Source: Yponomeuta sedellus (Eukaryota; Arthropoda; Insecta; Lepidoptera; Yponomeutidae). Taken from it: a DNA stretch of 64,000 bases. The position numbers and the translations under genes are program-made. Positions 54,808 to 64,000 of the stretch are shown here, piece after piece. Under the pieces are notes generated by a model. It did not search any database. It saw only the letters and a program-made list of their open reading frames with translations, and was not told the origin of the DNA. The stretch's first letter is position 1. Every line of letters begins with the position of its first letter. The stretch is from contig OW203734.1 of the NCBI GenBank assembly GCA_934045075.1, positions 16,969,680 through 17,033,679 of the forward strand. The letters are read 5' to 3'.

Positions 54808-57800
54808 GTGAGAAGTTATTCTCAATGTCTTTAATAATTGCCTCTACAAATTTTCTTGTACACAGTGAATTAACGAATAATTGTTAAAATGGCTAATACA
54901 GGCATAGGAACTGCACTATGCTGCCGGAAAAAATATAAATAAAAAAGAAATCAATTATTCAATCAATCAACTTATAATTGTAAATGTTACTGCAAAATCT
55001 GAATATGCATTCTGTTGGTGCACCTTAATAGTAAATAAAATGTCATTGTTTTTCTTTTTATTTCGACACGAAATTTTAAAATTGGAACATGACAGATGGC
55101 CACTTATTTTTTTTTTTGTTTTTCCAGACTGCCGAAGAACCGGCCAGGAACCTGCGCCCGCGTTCTCGCAAACGTTCCCACTCCGAAGATAGTAGCTCCA
55201 CAGAGAATACCTCACAGTCAGGCCCTAGGATAAACAAAGAGAAGAAATTATCTCCCCTAAATGGCAAGAGACAACGAGAGAAGAAAGTTGTAGGTTTAAA
55301 GAATTTAGGCAACACATGTTTCATGAATGCTGTTTTACAGAGTCTGAGTAATATACAGGAGTTCAGCTGTTACTTTAGCAGTTTGCCGGCGCTCGAGATG
55401 AAGACCAATGGGAGGAAAGTGTATCACTCGAGGAGTTATACTAGGCAGGAGATGACCGATATGGTCATGGCTGAAGAGCTTAGAAAGGTGAGATGATTAA
55501 TCTTTATAGTTTTGTAATTGCGCAATTATTATCCGAATATTATTCCGCATACAGTAGACAGCCTCGTTAGACTAGCCGCTAAGGCGTTTGGGTACCAAGA
55601 CAGGTCGTGGGTTCGGTTCCTACCGGAGGCTGCCGTACGTTTGTGCAAGTGGTCTCGGACAGGGTGTATTTTCATGTGTGGGACCTCCTTGCCATTAATA
55701 CAGGGTGATCCTAGTTTGGGACCAGGTCAAGTGATTGTGTTGTGTGGACGTTATTATTATTATTCTACACTTGTAATTTTGCTTGTAACTTGTTGGTTTG
55801 GACATGTGGAGAGGATGAAGGAAGAAAGATTGACGAAACAAATATATATTGCGAATGTGAGTGGAAGGGCTGGTAAGGGACGTTCCAGGCGGACATACAT
55901 CGACCAAATACGGGATGTATTAGCAAAAGGAAAGATAAAAAGTACCCGGAACCGGCGTGCATGCATGCAACGACTTATGAACGTTGATGAAGCGAAGGTG
56001 ATCTGTCAGGATCGTGGCAAGTGGCAGTCCCTGGTCTCTGCCTACTCCTCTAGGATACAGGCGTGAGGTTATGTATGCATGTAATTTTGTCGGAAGAGGC
56101 CGACCCGTTTTCGCTCACAATACTTACATACATACATAAATTGCAAACAGAACATACAGCTAAAAAACGCTGTCACAAAATGTTTACTTCGTAAAATTAG
56201 ATACCATTTACCTTACCTTATTAACAAAATTGTATGTTTTTTTTCTTATAAATGTATGAATAAAAGTGGACATTTTGGGGAAGGGGCTTTTTGCGACGAA
56301 CCGATACAAAATAAAGTAATTATTCCGAACTAAAACTTATCTTCTTCTTCTTCTTCTTCTTTTTCTTTTAAAACTTATAGTCCTTATAAAAGTTCAAGTG
56401 ATTGTTCGTCACATTATAAAATGTTTACAATAAACAGCCGTTATGGACGCCGCCGTCCAAACGGGCACTGACAAGCTCCTTATTACCCTCGGCTATCTGT
56501 ACCTCGTGCTAGCAAAGGCGAGTTTAAAGCTTGAGTTGACCAATTTGCATTGGCTGCCTTAGGCTACGTAGTACTTTTTTGCTTCATTCACGTACCTGGT
56601 ACATACTCCTTTATTTACCAAGCTACATAATATTGTTGATTTTATAAACCCGTTATACGCATTATATTGTTTTTCGGTCTTATATAATTAATTGCACCAT
56701 CCCACGCGAGTTAGTGTGTTTTTCCGCGATTGGCCGCCCCTAGTGTCGGGTCGCCTTAAGCCCTAGCATAGTGTTCGCCTTAAAGAAAACCTTTGCTGAT
56801 TTGTGAGCATTCGTGTCGTACCCCCAGGTGCTAATCAACCTGAACACGGGCGGGTGCGGGTCGAAGGGCGCGATCTCCCCCGAGTGCCTTTTCCTTGTGA
56901 TCTGGAAGGTCGTGCCTCGGTTCCGCGGCTACCAGCAGCAAGATGCGCACGAGTTCCTACGCTACATGCTCGACAGGTAAACGTGGATGAGTATTTGGAT
57001 TATACGCTTTTATGGCTGCTAATTGCGGATATTTCTGATATATTTTGGTTTTTCGTATTTGAGTACCTACGGTGTGTTTTTTTACTTTTAACTAGGTATC
57101 TTAACAAAAATGTACTCAGTCTATCCCAACTTAGCAAGGACGTATGACGAGGCATGCAAATCGGATTACAGTATTGAATGAGGCTTAATGGCCCAATACG
57201 GCCGGAGGCAGAGTTTAATTCATGCCGAAGCCGAAGGCGTAGATATTATGTTACCTAGCAGATACTACTCAAAATTTGGCTGCATGTGACCCAATAGTTC
57301 GATAATTGCTAGTTTTGTTTTAATTATGTAGTAATTATTTATATCTTGTAGGTATTGATCCCGATATTAAGAACAAATAGAGTAGGTCTTTAAATGTCTA
57401 AAGACGGTCACCCACATGCGATCGAAATAACGTGAGAGCCTGCATAATTGCGAATGTTTTTTTTGTTAAGTGAACGGTTCACGTATAATACGCGTGACTG
57501 GCATAACACTTATTTATCGCAGACTGCACACGGAGCTTCTCCAGCTACTGCCGCAGGAGAGCAAAGATGGCCGCTGCGTGACGTCACCGCGGTCCGGTTC
57601 CGCCGCCTCCATTGTCACCGCGGTCTTTGGCGGTACGCTACAGAGTGAGGTGAGTCCGACCCGACCGCAATAATTTCTGTTTTTGTATTTTTTTGGTAAT
57701 ACAATAAATATTTTTTGATGTGTTGTCTTCTAGTTATCTAGACCTAAAATTTTGGCAATTAGCCTCATAGTTATGCGATTTACGTAGGGTTTTATTTTTG

Positions 57801-60791
57801 ACCATAATCGGCAATTATGTTCATTTTTGTTATGCTCTGTTGGGTGGCAGTGGGTTGGTCTCATATGCCGAAGGACTGATGGTCGATGGGGTTCAAAGGT
57901 TCTCGAGTGGAATACACTTCGAAGTGACAAACGCAGCGTAGGACGCCCACCCGCTCGCTGGACGGACGATCTGAGGCATTTTGCTGGTAGTAGCTGGATG
58001 AGAATGGAAAGTGGCGTGCCTTGGTGAGGCCTATGTCCAGCAGTGGACGGGTACAGGCCGATTGATTGATTGCTTTGTGGTAAGATCCGGCATTCCTGAA
58101 GGCCAACAGTGTTTTCATGTCACTCCTGGCCTCCTATGGGGATCCCAGTTACCCAAAGAAGACGGTCCGTTGCTTTTCCACTCTCTAACAGTAAATGGTG
58201 CCGTGGGGGGTGTTCTTCGTTGGGGTATCTCCGACATAGCGAGCTGTCGTTCACTCCCATGGTGTGGACATGATGTGGAAGCGTCTATTCCGTGAGAGTG
58301 GCACTACTTTACGCAGATGACGTCTTAGACGCATCGGGCGTTTCGAGATTTTTGGTAGGGCCTTCTCATTATTTTGCTTTGTGTATTAATCAACTCACGT
58401 CCCCAGGTCCGCTGCCTAGTGTGTGGTACGGAGAGCAAGAAGTTCGACCCTTTTTTGGACCTCTCGCTGGAGTTGCCCGAGACGGGCCGCCATGATGCGC
58501 CCGTGTCGCTCGCCGACTGCCTAGCCAGCTTCGTGCAGGTGAGAAAAGAACTTACCGCAAAGGAAATAAGGCCGGATTTCCAAGACGTCCTTCGACCTGT
58601 CTCTTTACCTATTCTAATATTGGTATTTTGAAAATTAAGTATTTTGAAATTCGTTGAATAATTTCGGTGATTACGTCCTAGACATAAGCTTACCACCTTT
58701 ACTTTTTAAAGATAACTACGGCCTATTAAACAACTTAATTATTCGTGTTATAGTAAGTAAAGTAAGTAAAAATGCATTTATTGCGACCAACAATAGAAGA
58801 AGAATAAAAGGAGAAATTACAAATAATGACTTCATAGTTTGCGACAAAAGGTGTGTGCTCAGCATGTGCCGCCAGAAACAATATAATGCCTGTAGACGGC
58901 GCTGTTTTTCAGCACTGACCAACTTAAAAACTTACTACAAACTAGTTCCTAATCCTAAATACAAATAAAGAAGTGTGGCATAATTGTGTTGTCCAGTGTT
59001 TCAAAATAACACACTGCATTTTCAGCAGTAATCTGAATGATTTTAATACAATGATTTTGTTATACCAACTTGTAATGTTGTATTACTACGCTAAATTTCT
59101 TACCAAGGTGGAGGAGCTAGCGGACACGGAGCGTTACTACTGCAGCAGTTGCAAGTGCAAGCAGAAGTCTACCAAGCAGTTCTGGGTGCGGCGGCTGCCC
59201 AATGTACTGTGCTTGCATTTGAAGCGCTTCCGCTGGAACAACTATTTTAGGTGAGTTGTGGCCAGTAAAACTAAGGTGACTTACATAGCCTGTAAGATGA
59301 GCAAGGCCCTACAACGAAGACCATGATGTGGTAAATGTGGCGTAGGACGGCCACCACCTCAACTACCGACGGTCTGTAGTAGATTGCTGGCAACGGCTGG
59401 TTGGCCGACGACGTAGAGAAATAACGTGCCTTAGGGAGGCTTATTTCTAACAATGTTATGGGCTGATTGATTGTGAACATTTAAACAAGCGTAATAAATA
59501 GTACTCAGAAGACGAAAACATCGAATAAATTTTTTTAATTGATCACGAACATGGACATACACCCAGACTGAGGCCATTACTACAAATTAAGTACGGCAGC
59601 TTCAGTGGGGGATCGCACCCATGACCTTTTTGGTTGTAATAGTGTTAACCGCTAGATGAACGAGGCAGTGATTATTTATTATTAACCAGTGATTGTTTTA
59701 GTTGGATAAGGCATATCCACGTGCAATACCTGTGGGCTGTGACCCAAAATGTACCTATTTATTCCACGAAATCAACTTCCTAACCATAGATCCTGTACGA
59801 AATACGCTACAACGCTACTTTTCTTGCAGAACCAAAGTGGACACCAGCATAACTTTCCCCACCAAGGCTCTGGATATGTCGCAGTTTGTCCTAAGCAACC
59901 TCACGGAGACACGCCGTTCCAACCTCGGCGACAACCTCTATGACCTCGCCGCCGTCATCGTGCACCACGGGTCCGGGTAAGCCTCACTCCTTCACTAAGA
60001 CTCCCAGTAAAGAGCTGAAAAGTTAGAGGTATCCGAATAATTCCATAGCTTAAACGATTATTTTAGATTAACCTGTATTTTCCGTATTTTAACAATCTTT
60101 ACAACAGCTTGTTTACATCCAAGGTAAAGCTATGTTGTGGTGTACAGAATAAACAGTTGAAAACTGTCTTCATTGTCGATAATAAATAAACAAAATCCAA
60201 TAAGAAAGTTGCGGGAGGCCTATGTGCTGCAGTGTGCGTCAAATGTTAATTCTGTTAATTAAGGAATTTGAAAAGACTAAGTTTGGAGTTTTTTGTCCAT
60301 TTTTTCTCCAAAATGATCCAGATTTTGAAATGGACACCTAGTTTGACTTGTAACGTTCATTAAGCCGCAGTATCTGCGCTACTTTGAATAAAACCTTTTC
60401 ATTTCATTTCAATGGCTGATGATGATGAAGAAAGTTTTTTTTCCTTACTTATTTCATACCACATTCATACTATCTCCTATATTGTGAATTCGTATGACGA
60501 TTATTAAAAAAATATAGAAGAAGACATTTTCGGGATATCAGTTCATTCCCCCACACTCTGTATAGCAACTCCATAATGAACCAGTGCGTCTCGCCTTTAA
60601 TGTCTGACCCCCGGCTCCCTCCTGCCAACAGGGCCGGCTCCGGTCACTACACGGCGTTCGCCATCAACGAGGACCAGTGGTTCCACTTCAATGACCAGAC
60701 GGTGCGCGCGACGGACGTGGAGACCGTCGCCGGCTGCAAGCCCTACATCATGTTCTATATCCGCCGCGAGATATCGCTGCCGCCGTTGTGA
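52826..60791 (+). CDS. Usp3: Ubiquitin carboxyl-terminal hydrolase 3 (USP3-type)
   Basis: This is a cysteine deubiquitinase; USP3 in animals removes ubiquitin from histones H2A and H2B in the nucleus. Exons are 52826-52913, 54200-54344, 54531-54807, 55128-55487, 56828-56976, 57523-57649, 58407-58538, 59108-59250, 59830-59976 and 60632-60791. All are GT-AG and in phase, giving 575 aa. Residues 1-85 form a ZnF-UBP ([30 protein letters not shown]). Residues 90-215 are a Ser/Asp-rich then basic linker ([10 protein letters not shown]). The USP domain starts at [18 protein letters not shown] (catalytic Cys234), with [16 protein letters not shown], zinc pairs CLVCG and CSSCKCK, and GSGHYTAFA (His528) with WFHFND. 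It is somewhat longer than human USP3 (about 520 aa), mainly in the linker. Confidence 0.95.
53805..54060. repeat. Two SINEs in inverted orientation
   Basis: A minus-strand SINE tail (53805-53876, from TTTTTAATGCACTAACCC to CCACCCATGCC) is followed directly by a plus-strand SINE at 53882-54055. The second has a full lead-in, box A TAGCTCAGTTGG and box B GGGTTCGAATCCC. An extra insertion (GCGAATAGAG) lies in its T-arm. A transcript through both would pair over the tail parts. Confidence 0.85.
55128..55487 (+). CDS. Usp3: USP3 exon 4 with catalytic cysteine
   Basis: The exon encodes the basic linker (SRKRSHSED) followed by the USP Cys box, [18 protein letters not shown], and [18 protein letters not shown]. 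Acceptor TTTTTCCAG and donor GTGAGA are strong. Confidence 0.95.
55551..55640 (+). repeat. tRNA-headed SINE in USP3 intron 4
   Basis: It has box-A-like GTTAGACTAGCCGCTAAGGC and box-B-like GTGGGTTCGGTTCCTACC, with an acceptor-stem-like GCCTC/GAGGC pairing. It is a different SINE family from the one at 41624; a minus copy is at 59570-59675. Confidence 0.7.
55785..56066 (+). pseudogene. Non-LTR retrotransposon C-terminal fragment
   Basis: The frame reads [38 protein letters not shown] and [16 protein letters not shown] to a TGA. This is the tail region typical of RTE-like or related ORF2 proteins. Everything upstream is missing. A shorter copy is at 45530. Confidence 0.75.
56338..56365. repeat. 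(CTT)n microsatellite
   Basis: A short CTT run of about eight units lies in USP3 intron 4. Confidence 0.8.
56828..58538 (+). CDS. Usp3: USP3 exons 5-7
   Basis: Exon 5 encodes [20 protein letters not shown] and the QQD box. Exon 6 ([24 protein letters not shown]) is shorter than in vertebrates. Exon 7 encodes [20 protein letters not shown], with the first zinc pair of the fingers. These exons are markedly more GC-rich than the introns. Confidence 0.93.
57790..58075 (+). pseudogene. RTE-like tail fragment in USP3 intron 6
   Basis: Residues [19 protein letters not shown] and SSWMRMESG, then the nucleotide run GGCCTATGTCCAGCAGTGGA, are the end of a lepidopteran RTE-type ORF and its tail. It ends in a TGATTGATTG repeat. 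Confidence 0.75.
59108..60791 (+). CDS. Usp3: USP3 exons 8-10 with catalytic histidine
   Basis: Exon 8 carries [20 protein letters not shown] and VLCLHLKRF. Exon 9 carries TFPTKALDM and [13 protein letters not shown]. Exon 10 carries [10 protein letters not shown] with the catalytic His and WFHFND, and ends ISLPPL. The borders GTGAGT, GTAAGC and CCAACAG are consensus. Confidence 0.95.
59275..59480 (+). repeat. RTE-like tail fragment in USP3 intron 8
   Basis: It contains GTAGGACGGCCACCACCTCA and GAGGCTTATTTCTAACAATG, a diverged form of the RTE tail, and ends in GGGCTGATTGATTG, as at 58060. Confidence 0.6.
59570..59675 (-). repeat. tRNA-headed SINE, minus copy
   Basis: The minus strand reads GCCTCGTTCATCTAGCGGTT and GTCATGGGTGCGATCCCC, then GAAGCTGCCGTAC. 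This is the same family as 55551, in USP3 intron 8. Confidence 0.65.
60265..60410 (+). repeat. Interspersed repeat, copy of 31046 element
   Basis: It contains GACTAAGTTTGGAGTTTTTT, TCTCCAAAATGATCCAGA and GAATAAAACCTTTTC, matching the minus strand of 31046-31175. Confidence 0.6.
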
Positions 60792-61700
60792 CCGCGCCGC
60801 GCGTGATAGTTCGCGGCGGCGCCGTTAGGTGGCGTTGGTCTCGTGGGAGCTATCAACTTGTGAGGACCCTCTGCACACTAGCGCCACCTGTGTGAAAAAA
60901 TCACGTTTTTTATACGAGTGATACGTTTTTGCATTATGTGATCATCGTAATCCCGAATAGGACTTTAGTCACGGGCTTAAATGTTTAAAACAATGTGCAT
61001 AAATCATAATAATATGCAAAACATGTAAAGGCCAATGATTGATGTTTTGATTGGTTAATGGTTTGAACATTCTTAGTCTCAATAATGGTGATAGTTATTT
61101 CTAGAATACTATAACCTAGGAGCTTTAATAATTTACGCCAAAAACTACTATTTTTATCGGAAAGCTACGATCATTGACTCTGGGTTCCAAGATATAGGTC
61201 TAAAAAAAGCTATAATTATTTTTTGAGATTTATGATGTTCACTTTTTATAAGAACGTATTATTAAAGAAATATGTTTTTTCCATTGGGGTGGCGCTAATT
61301 GGCCTCGGGTAGGCCCTTGAAGAACTCACCGCTATTGAACTCGGATTTTTCGAGTTCTCTGACAGCGAATGATGCAGTTCAAAGGTTGCTTGTATTAACG
61401 ATGAATGGTAATACAGCGTCTATATCGCTTTATTTTTATGAAAAGGGAAATAGCGCCATCTATTGCATACAGTAAAGAGTTCTAGTACATACAGCAAATC
61501 TTTAGCAGCGGGCACACCGAATGGACGTGGGCGAGGGCGCGAAAAGACGTGTCGCTTTTCCAATTTGATTTCATACTAAAGGAATGGGACGAAGCCCGTC
61601 ATGGTTTATTCTGCGCACTCGTCTCATGTCCTACTGTGATCCAGGCATTTGTAACTTCTTCGGCTTATATATTCATTTGCGAATCCAATAACCGTAGTCC
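60792..61700. other. USP3 3' flank
   Basis: This would contain the USP3 3' UTR. No polyadenylation signal stands out close to the stop, and no gene or repeat can be supported. Confidence 0.4.
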
Positions 61701-61719
61701 GGGCTACTGGCTGGTGTAA

Positions 61720-61870
61720 TGCCGGCGCCAGACAGAAGTTCAAACAAGTGATCATATAAGTGTACACATGTGTGGCACGGACATGTTATGTGACAATAGT
61801 AACAAACGTCCGTGCCACACATGTACACACTTGTGTGATCACTTGTTTGAATTACTGTCTGGCGCCGGCA
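61720..61870. mobile_element. 151-bp palindromic MITE with TAA duplication
   Basis: The ends are TGCCGGCGCCAGACAG and its inverse. The arms continue through TTCAAACAAGTGATCA and CATGTGTGGCACGGAC, so nearly the whole element is a palindrome of about 65-bp arms. It is flanked by TAA (61717-61719 and 61871-61873), a 3-bp duplication as in PIF/Harbinger. No coding capacity. Confidence 0.85.
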
Positions 61871-61873
61871 TAA

Positions 61874-64000
61874 AGCGAAAAACTTTGTGTGTTTGCGAAA
61901 AACTTTATCACACGCATTTGTGGAGACACGATATGCTGGCCCTCGCCTAATCTTCGAATATGCCCCTAGATGGCGGCAGGTGTTCAATTTTAGAGCTTCT
62001 TCCGTTCTGCGGTTGAAAAAGTGTCATACAGGCGCTGTATTATCTACACAGGTACACCAGGTACCACAAGATGCACTAATGGAATTCTTCGTGCCGTGAA
62101 AAGCGATATTTTCTTTCGACGTGGTAGGGTGATATCTCTTTTTATGCTGTAATGGTGAGATTGACAACGTGTCACAAACGTGGCCTAAATATGGTGATGT
62201 AGACTCGATGTATTCACGCAGCAAAATGACCTCTTGCAGCTGTCGCTCAGTGTTTGATACGAAATTAAAGTATACCTAAATTACCTATTATATCGTGACT
62301 TTGAAAACTCTGGACTGCAATCACTGTATAAAAACATGTTCCATTTATATTCATGTCTAATTAAAACCATAATTGTCTGGTAATCGAGAGTAGCCTTAAA
62401 CGAATGAATATAATATGTCGTATTATTAATTGGATAGTTAAACATTTGCCTTGTTATAAATACAGATCGAACGCTAATAAAATTCATTAGGTAGTGAATC
62501 GAACCATATTTTTATGCAATCATTAGATACCTACAGAATTGCTTAATTTTGATGGTACAAATTAATCATGGATAGTAACATAGTTGTAGATATTTGCATC
62601 AAATTGTTAGTGCATTACGTTTATTGGGCTCATTTAAATATTGGGATAATCAAACATTCGTGATACTGTAAGTTCGGCAGACTTAGTATGAACTGTGTAC
62701 CAAGTTCAATGCAGTGACGTGACTTGTGTCGTACATAATGGTTTGTTACGGATTTCTACTTCTAAATGGCTGTATTGAGTTCGCATTAAGAAATTTGCGC
62801 TAACTTCTCCCCGGATAGGGCAAGGTGGCACATTAAATGTCACTGTATGAATGTAGATAAAAGGTTCGGAGAGCCTACAGAGCTACTTTTGTTCAAACAA
62901 ACGAGACCTATCCAATAAGTTAGTTAAAGCAATTTTCTTTAACTGACGTTTTTATGGCATTCATAGTTTTAAGTGTGAGCAGGCCTCACATAGTCTGACT
63001 GGATTAATTTTACAGGTATTTTTAATAATAACGCCAGAAGTACTCTTTATATGTTAATGCTGACTGGGTATTCGCGATATCTAGGTACTTTGTTTTTTTT
63101 TAACAGTTTGCCCAGTGATCGATCACATTTACATCCTTAACTAGTTATTGGTTTTAGCTTCTTCTGAATTATGGACTTTTAAAATGATAAATAATATCGT
63201 GATGCCGATCAAACGTGGTTTTATTTTATCGGACTTTTATATCCAAGTTATAAACTTATAACATAACTACGATTTAAAATAAATTAGTTACAATGGCTAC
63301 TTAAATGACAGGAACAGGTAAAACAGAACCTAATGGGGTCCTTAATATGCATACGATTAGTATTCTGTATATCAGAAAACCAAGAAGAATATACGAGATG
63401 GTAGAATACCTATTAAAGGCAAATCACAATGCTTAGTTTTTTCAAGATAATTATGTCCTTTTGTTTGCATATTTCTTACATTCCTCAAATGAATGTGTAT
63501 GGTTGTAGGACAGTTTGTATTTGTTCACATTATTACGATATAAGTGACGGAAAACGGCGTGAACGTAGAATGGCACATGTATTAGCCGAAAATATGTTCT
63601 TATACTAAAGAGCGCTAGATACCTAGACTCTACCTTTAATCAGATAATTAATAACCAAGACATTTAAATTACAAATAAAAACGCCATTCTGATGTCAGGA
63701 TGGCCGTTGTATCGTCGCTACGTCTCACTACTACGACGCTTGCCACAAAATTGTTAAAAAATTTACCTAATAAAGTACCATCTTAAACGCACCACACTGC
63801 AATGAAACTGTCACAGTAACAGGTATTTTCAATTGTAAATTACATTGGCGCCTGAACTAGGCTTCATTCACGTTTAATGTGAAATCAAGTTTAATTTTTT
63901 TTACATTCAGTTAGGGTTCAGTTAGCTATTAGCAGAGACTAGGTAGCGTTTTAGTTTAAAAACATATCAAAATATGCTATTTCGACGTACACTGAACGCC
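61874..64000. other. AT-rich intergenic DNA to window end
   Basis: I see no gene, RNA or recognisable repeat in this stretch; short random ORFs on both strands have no family-like motifs. Confidence 0.4.

Noticed and set aside
58011..58495. Plus-strand ORFs in USP3 intron 6
   Set aside because: No recognisable motif; they sit between an RTE-like tail and USP3 exon 7 and lack splice or codon evidence.

Overview
The window is insect nuclear DNA, almost certainly from a moth or butterfly. It has spliced genes with GT-AG introns, a nuclear FK506-binding protein very close to the lepidopteran FKBP46 type, and lepidopteran-type repeats such as RTE-like tails, a Helitron and tRNA-headed SINEs. The species cannot be fixed from the sequence.

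Three host genes are well supported, and one more is tentative. (1) FKBP46 lies on the minus strand. Its eight coding exons run from 42882 down to 11540 and encode 404 aa. Its introns have been inflated to about 31 kb by nested transposons. (2) RpS17 lies on the plus strand at 50297-51862, in three exons, the first of which codes only the start Met. (3) A USP3-type ubiquitin hydrolase lies on the plus strand at 52826-60791, in ten exons encoding 575 aa, with a ZnF-UBP and a USP catalytic domain. (4) A probable THAP zinc-finger gene or pseudogene (43629-46989, plus) is divergent from FKBP46, and its exon model is incomplete.

The rest is mostly mobile DNA. Positions 1-10641 hold a minus-strand Ty3/gypsy element whose internal region appears twice (the first copy is cut by the window edge), in an LTR-gag-pol-LTR-gag-pol arrangement sharing one LTR. 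A second, very young Ty3/gypsy element (14576-21109, identical-looking LTRs, 4-bp target duplication) lies antisense in FKBP46 intron 5. The same intron holds a full-length I/LOA-like non-LTR element (24953-30441, 12-bp target duplication) and several palindromic MITEs. Intron 3 carries a 5'-truncated Jockey-like element (15-bp duplication). Intron 2 carries an RTE-like fragment and a decayed Helitron (36419-39149) that still shows OTU-protease and Pif1-type helicase remnants. Between 43 and 50 kb lie a roughly 612-bp (CAGT)n array capped by a Helitron terminus, and a non-autonomous hAT element with a perfect 8-bp duplication. USP3 introns hold an inverted pair of SINEs and RTE-like tails.

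The most unusual signals are in the retroelements. The first family carries a textbook -1 slippery heptamer at the gag stop. The second has a gag TGA followed by CTA (readthrough-type context), a DFG instead of D[S/T]G protease motif, and a 3' untranslated array of 48-bp units that each fold as a hairpin. The final 2 kb of the window holds nothing I can support.
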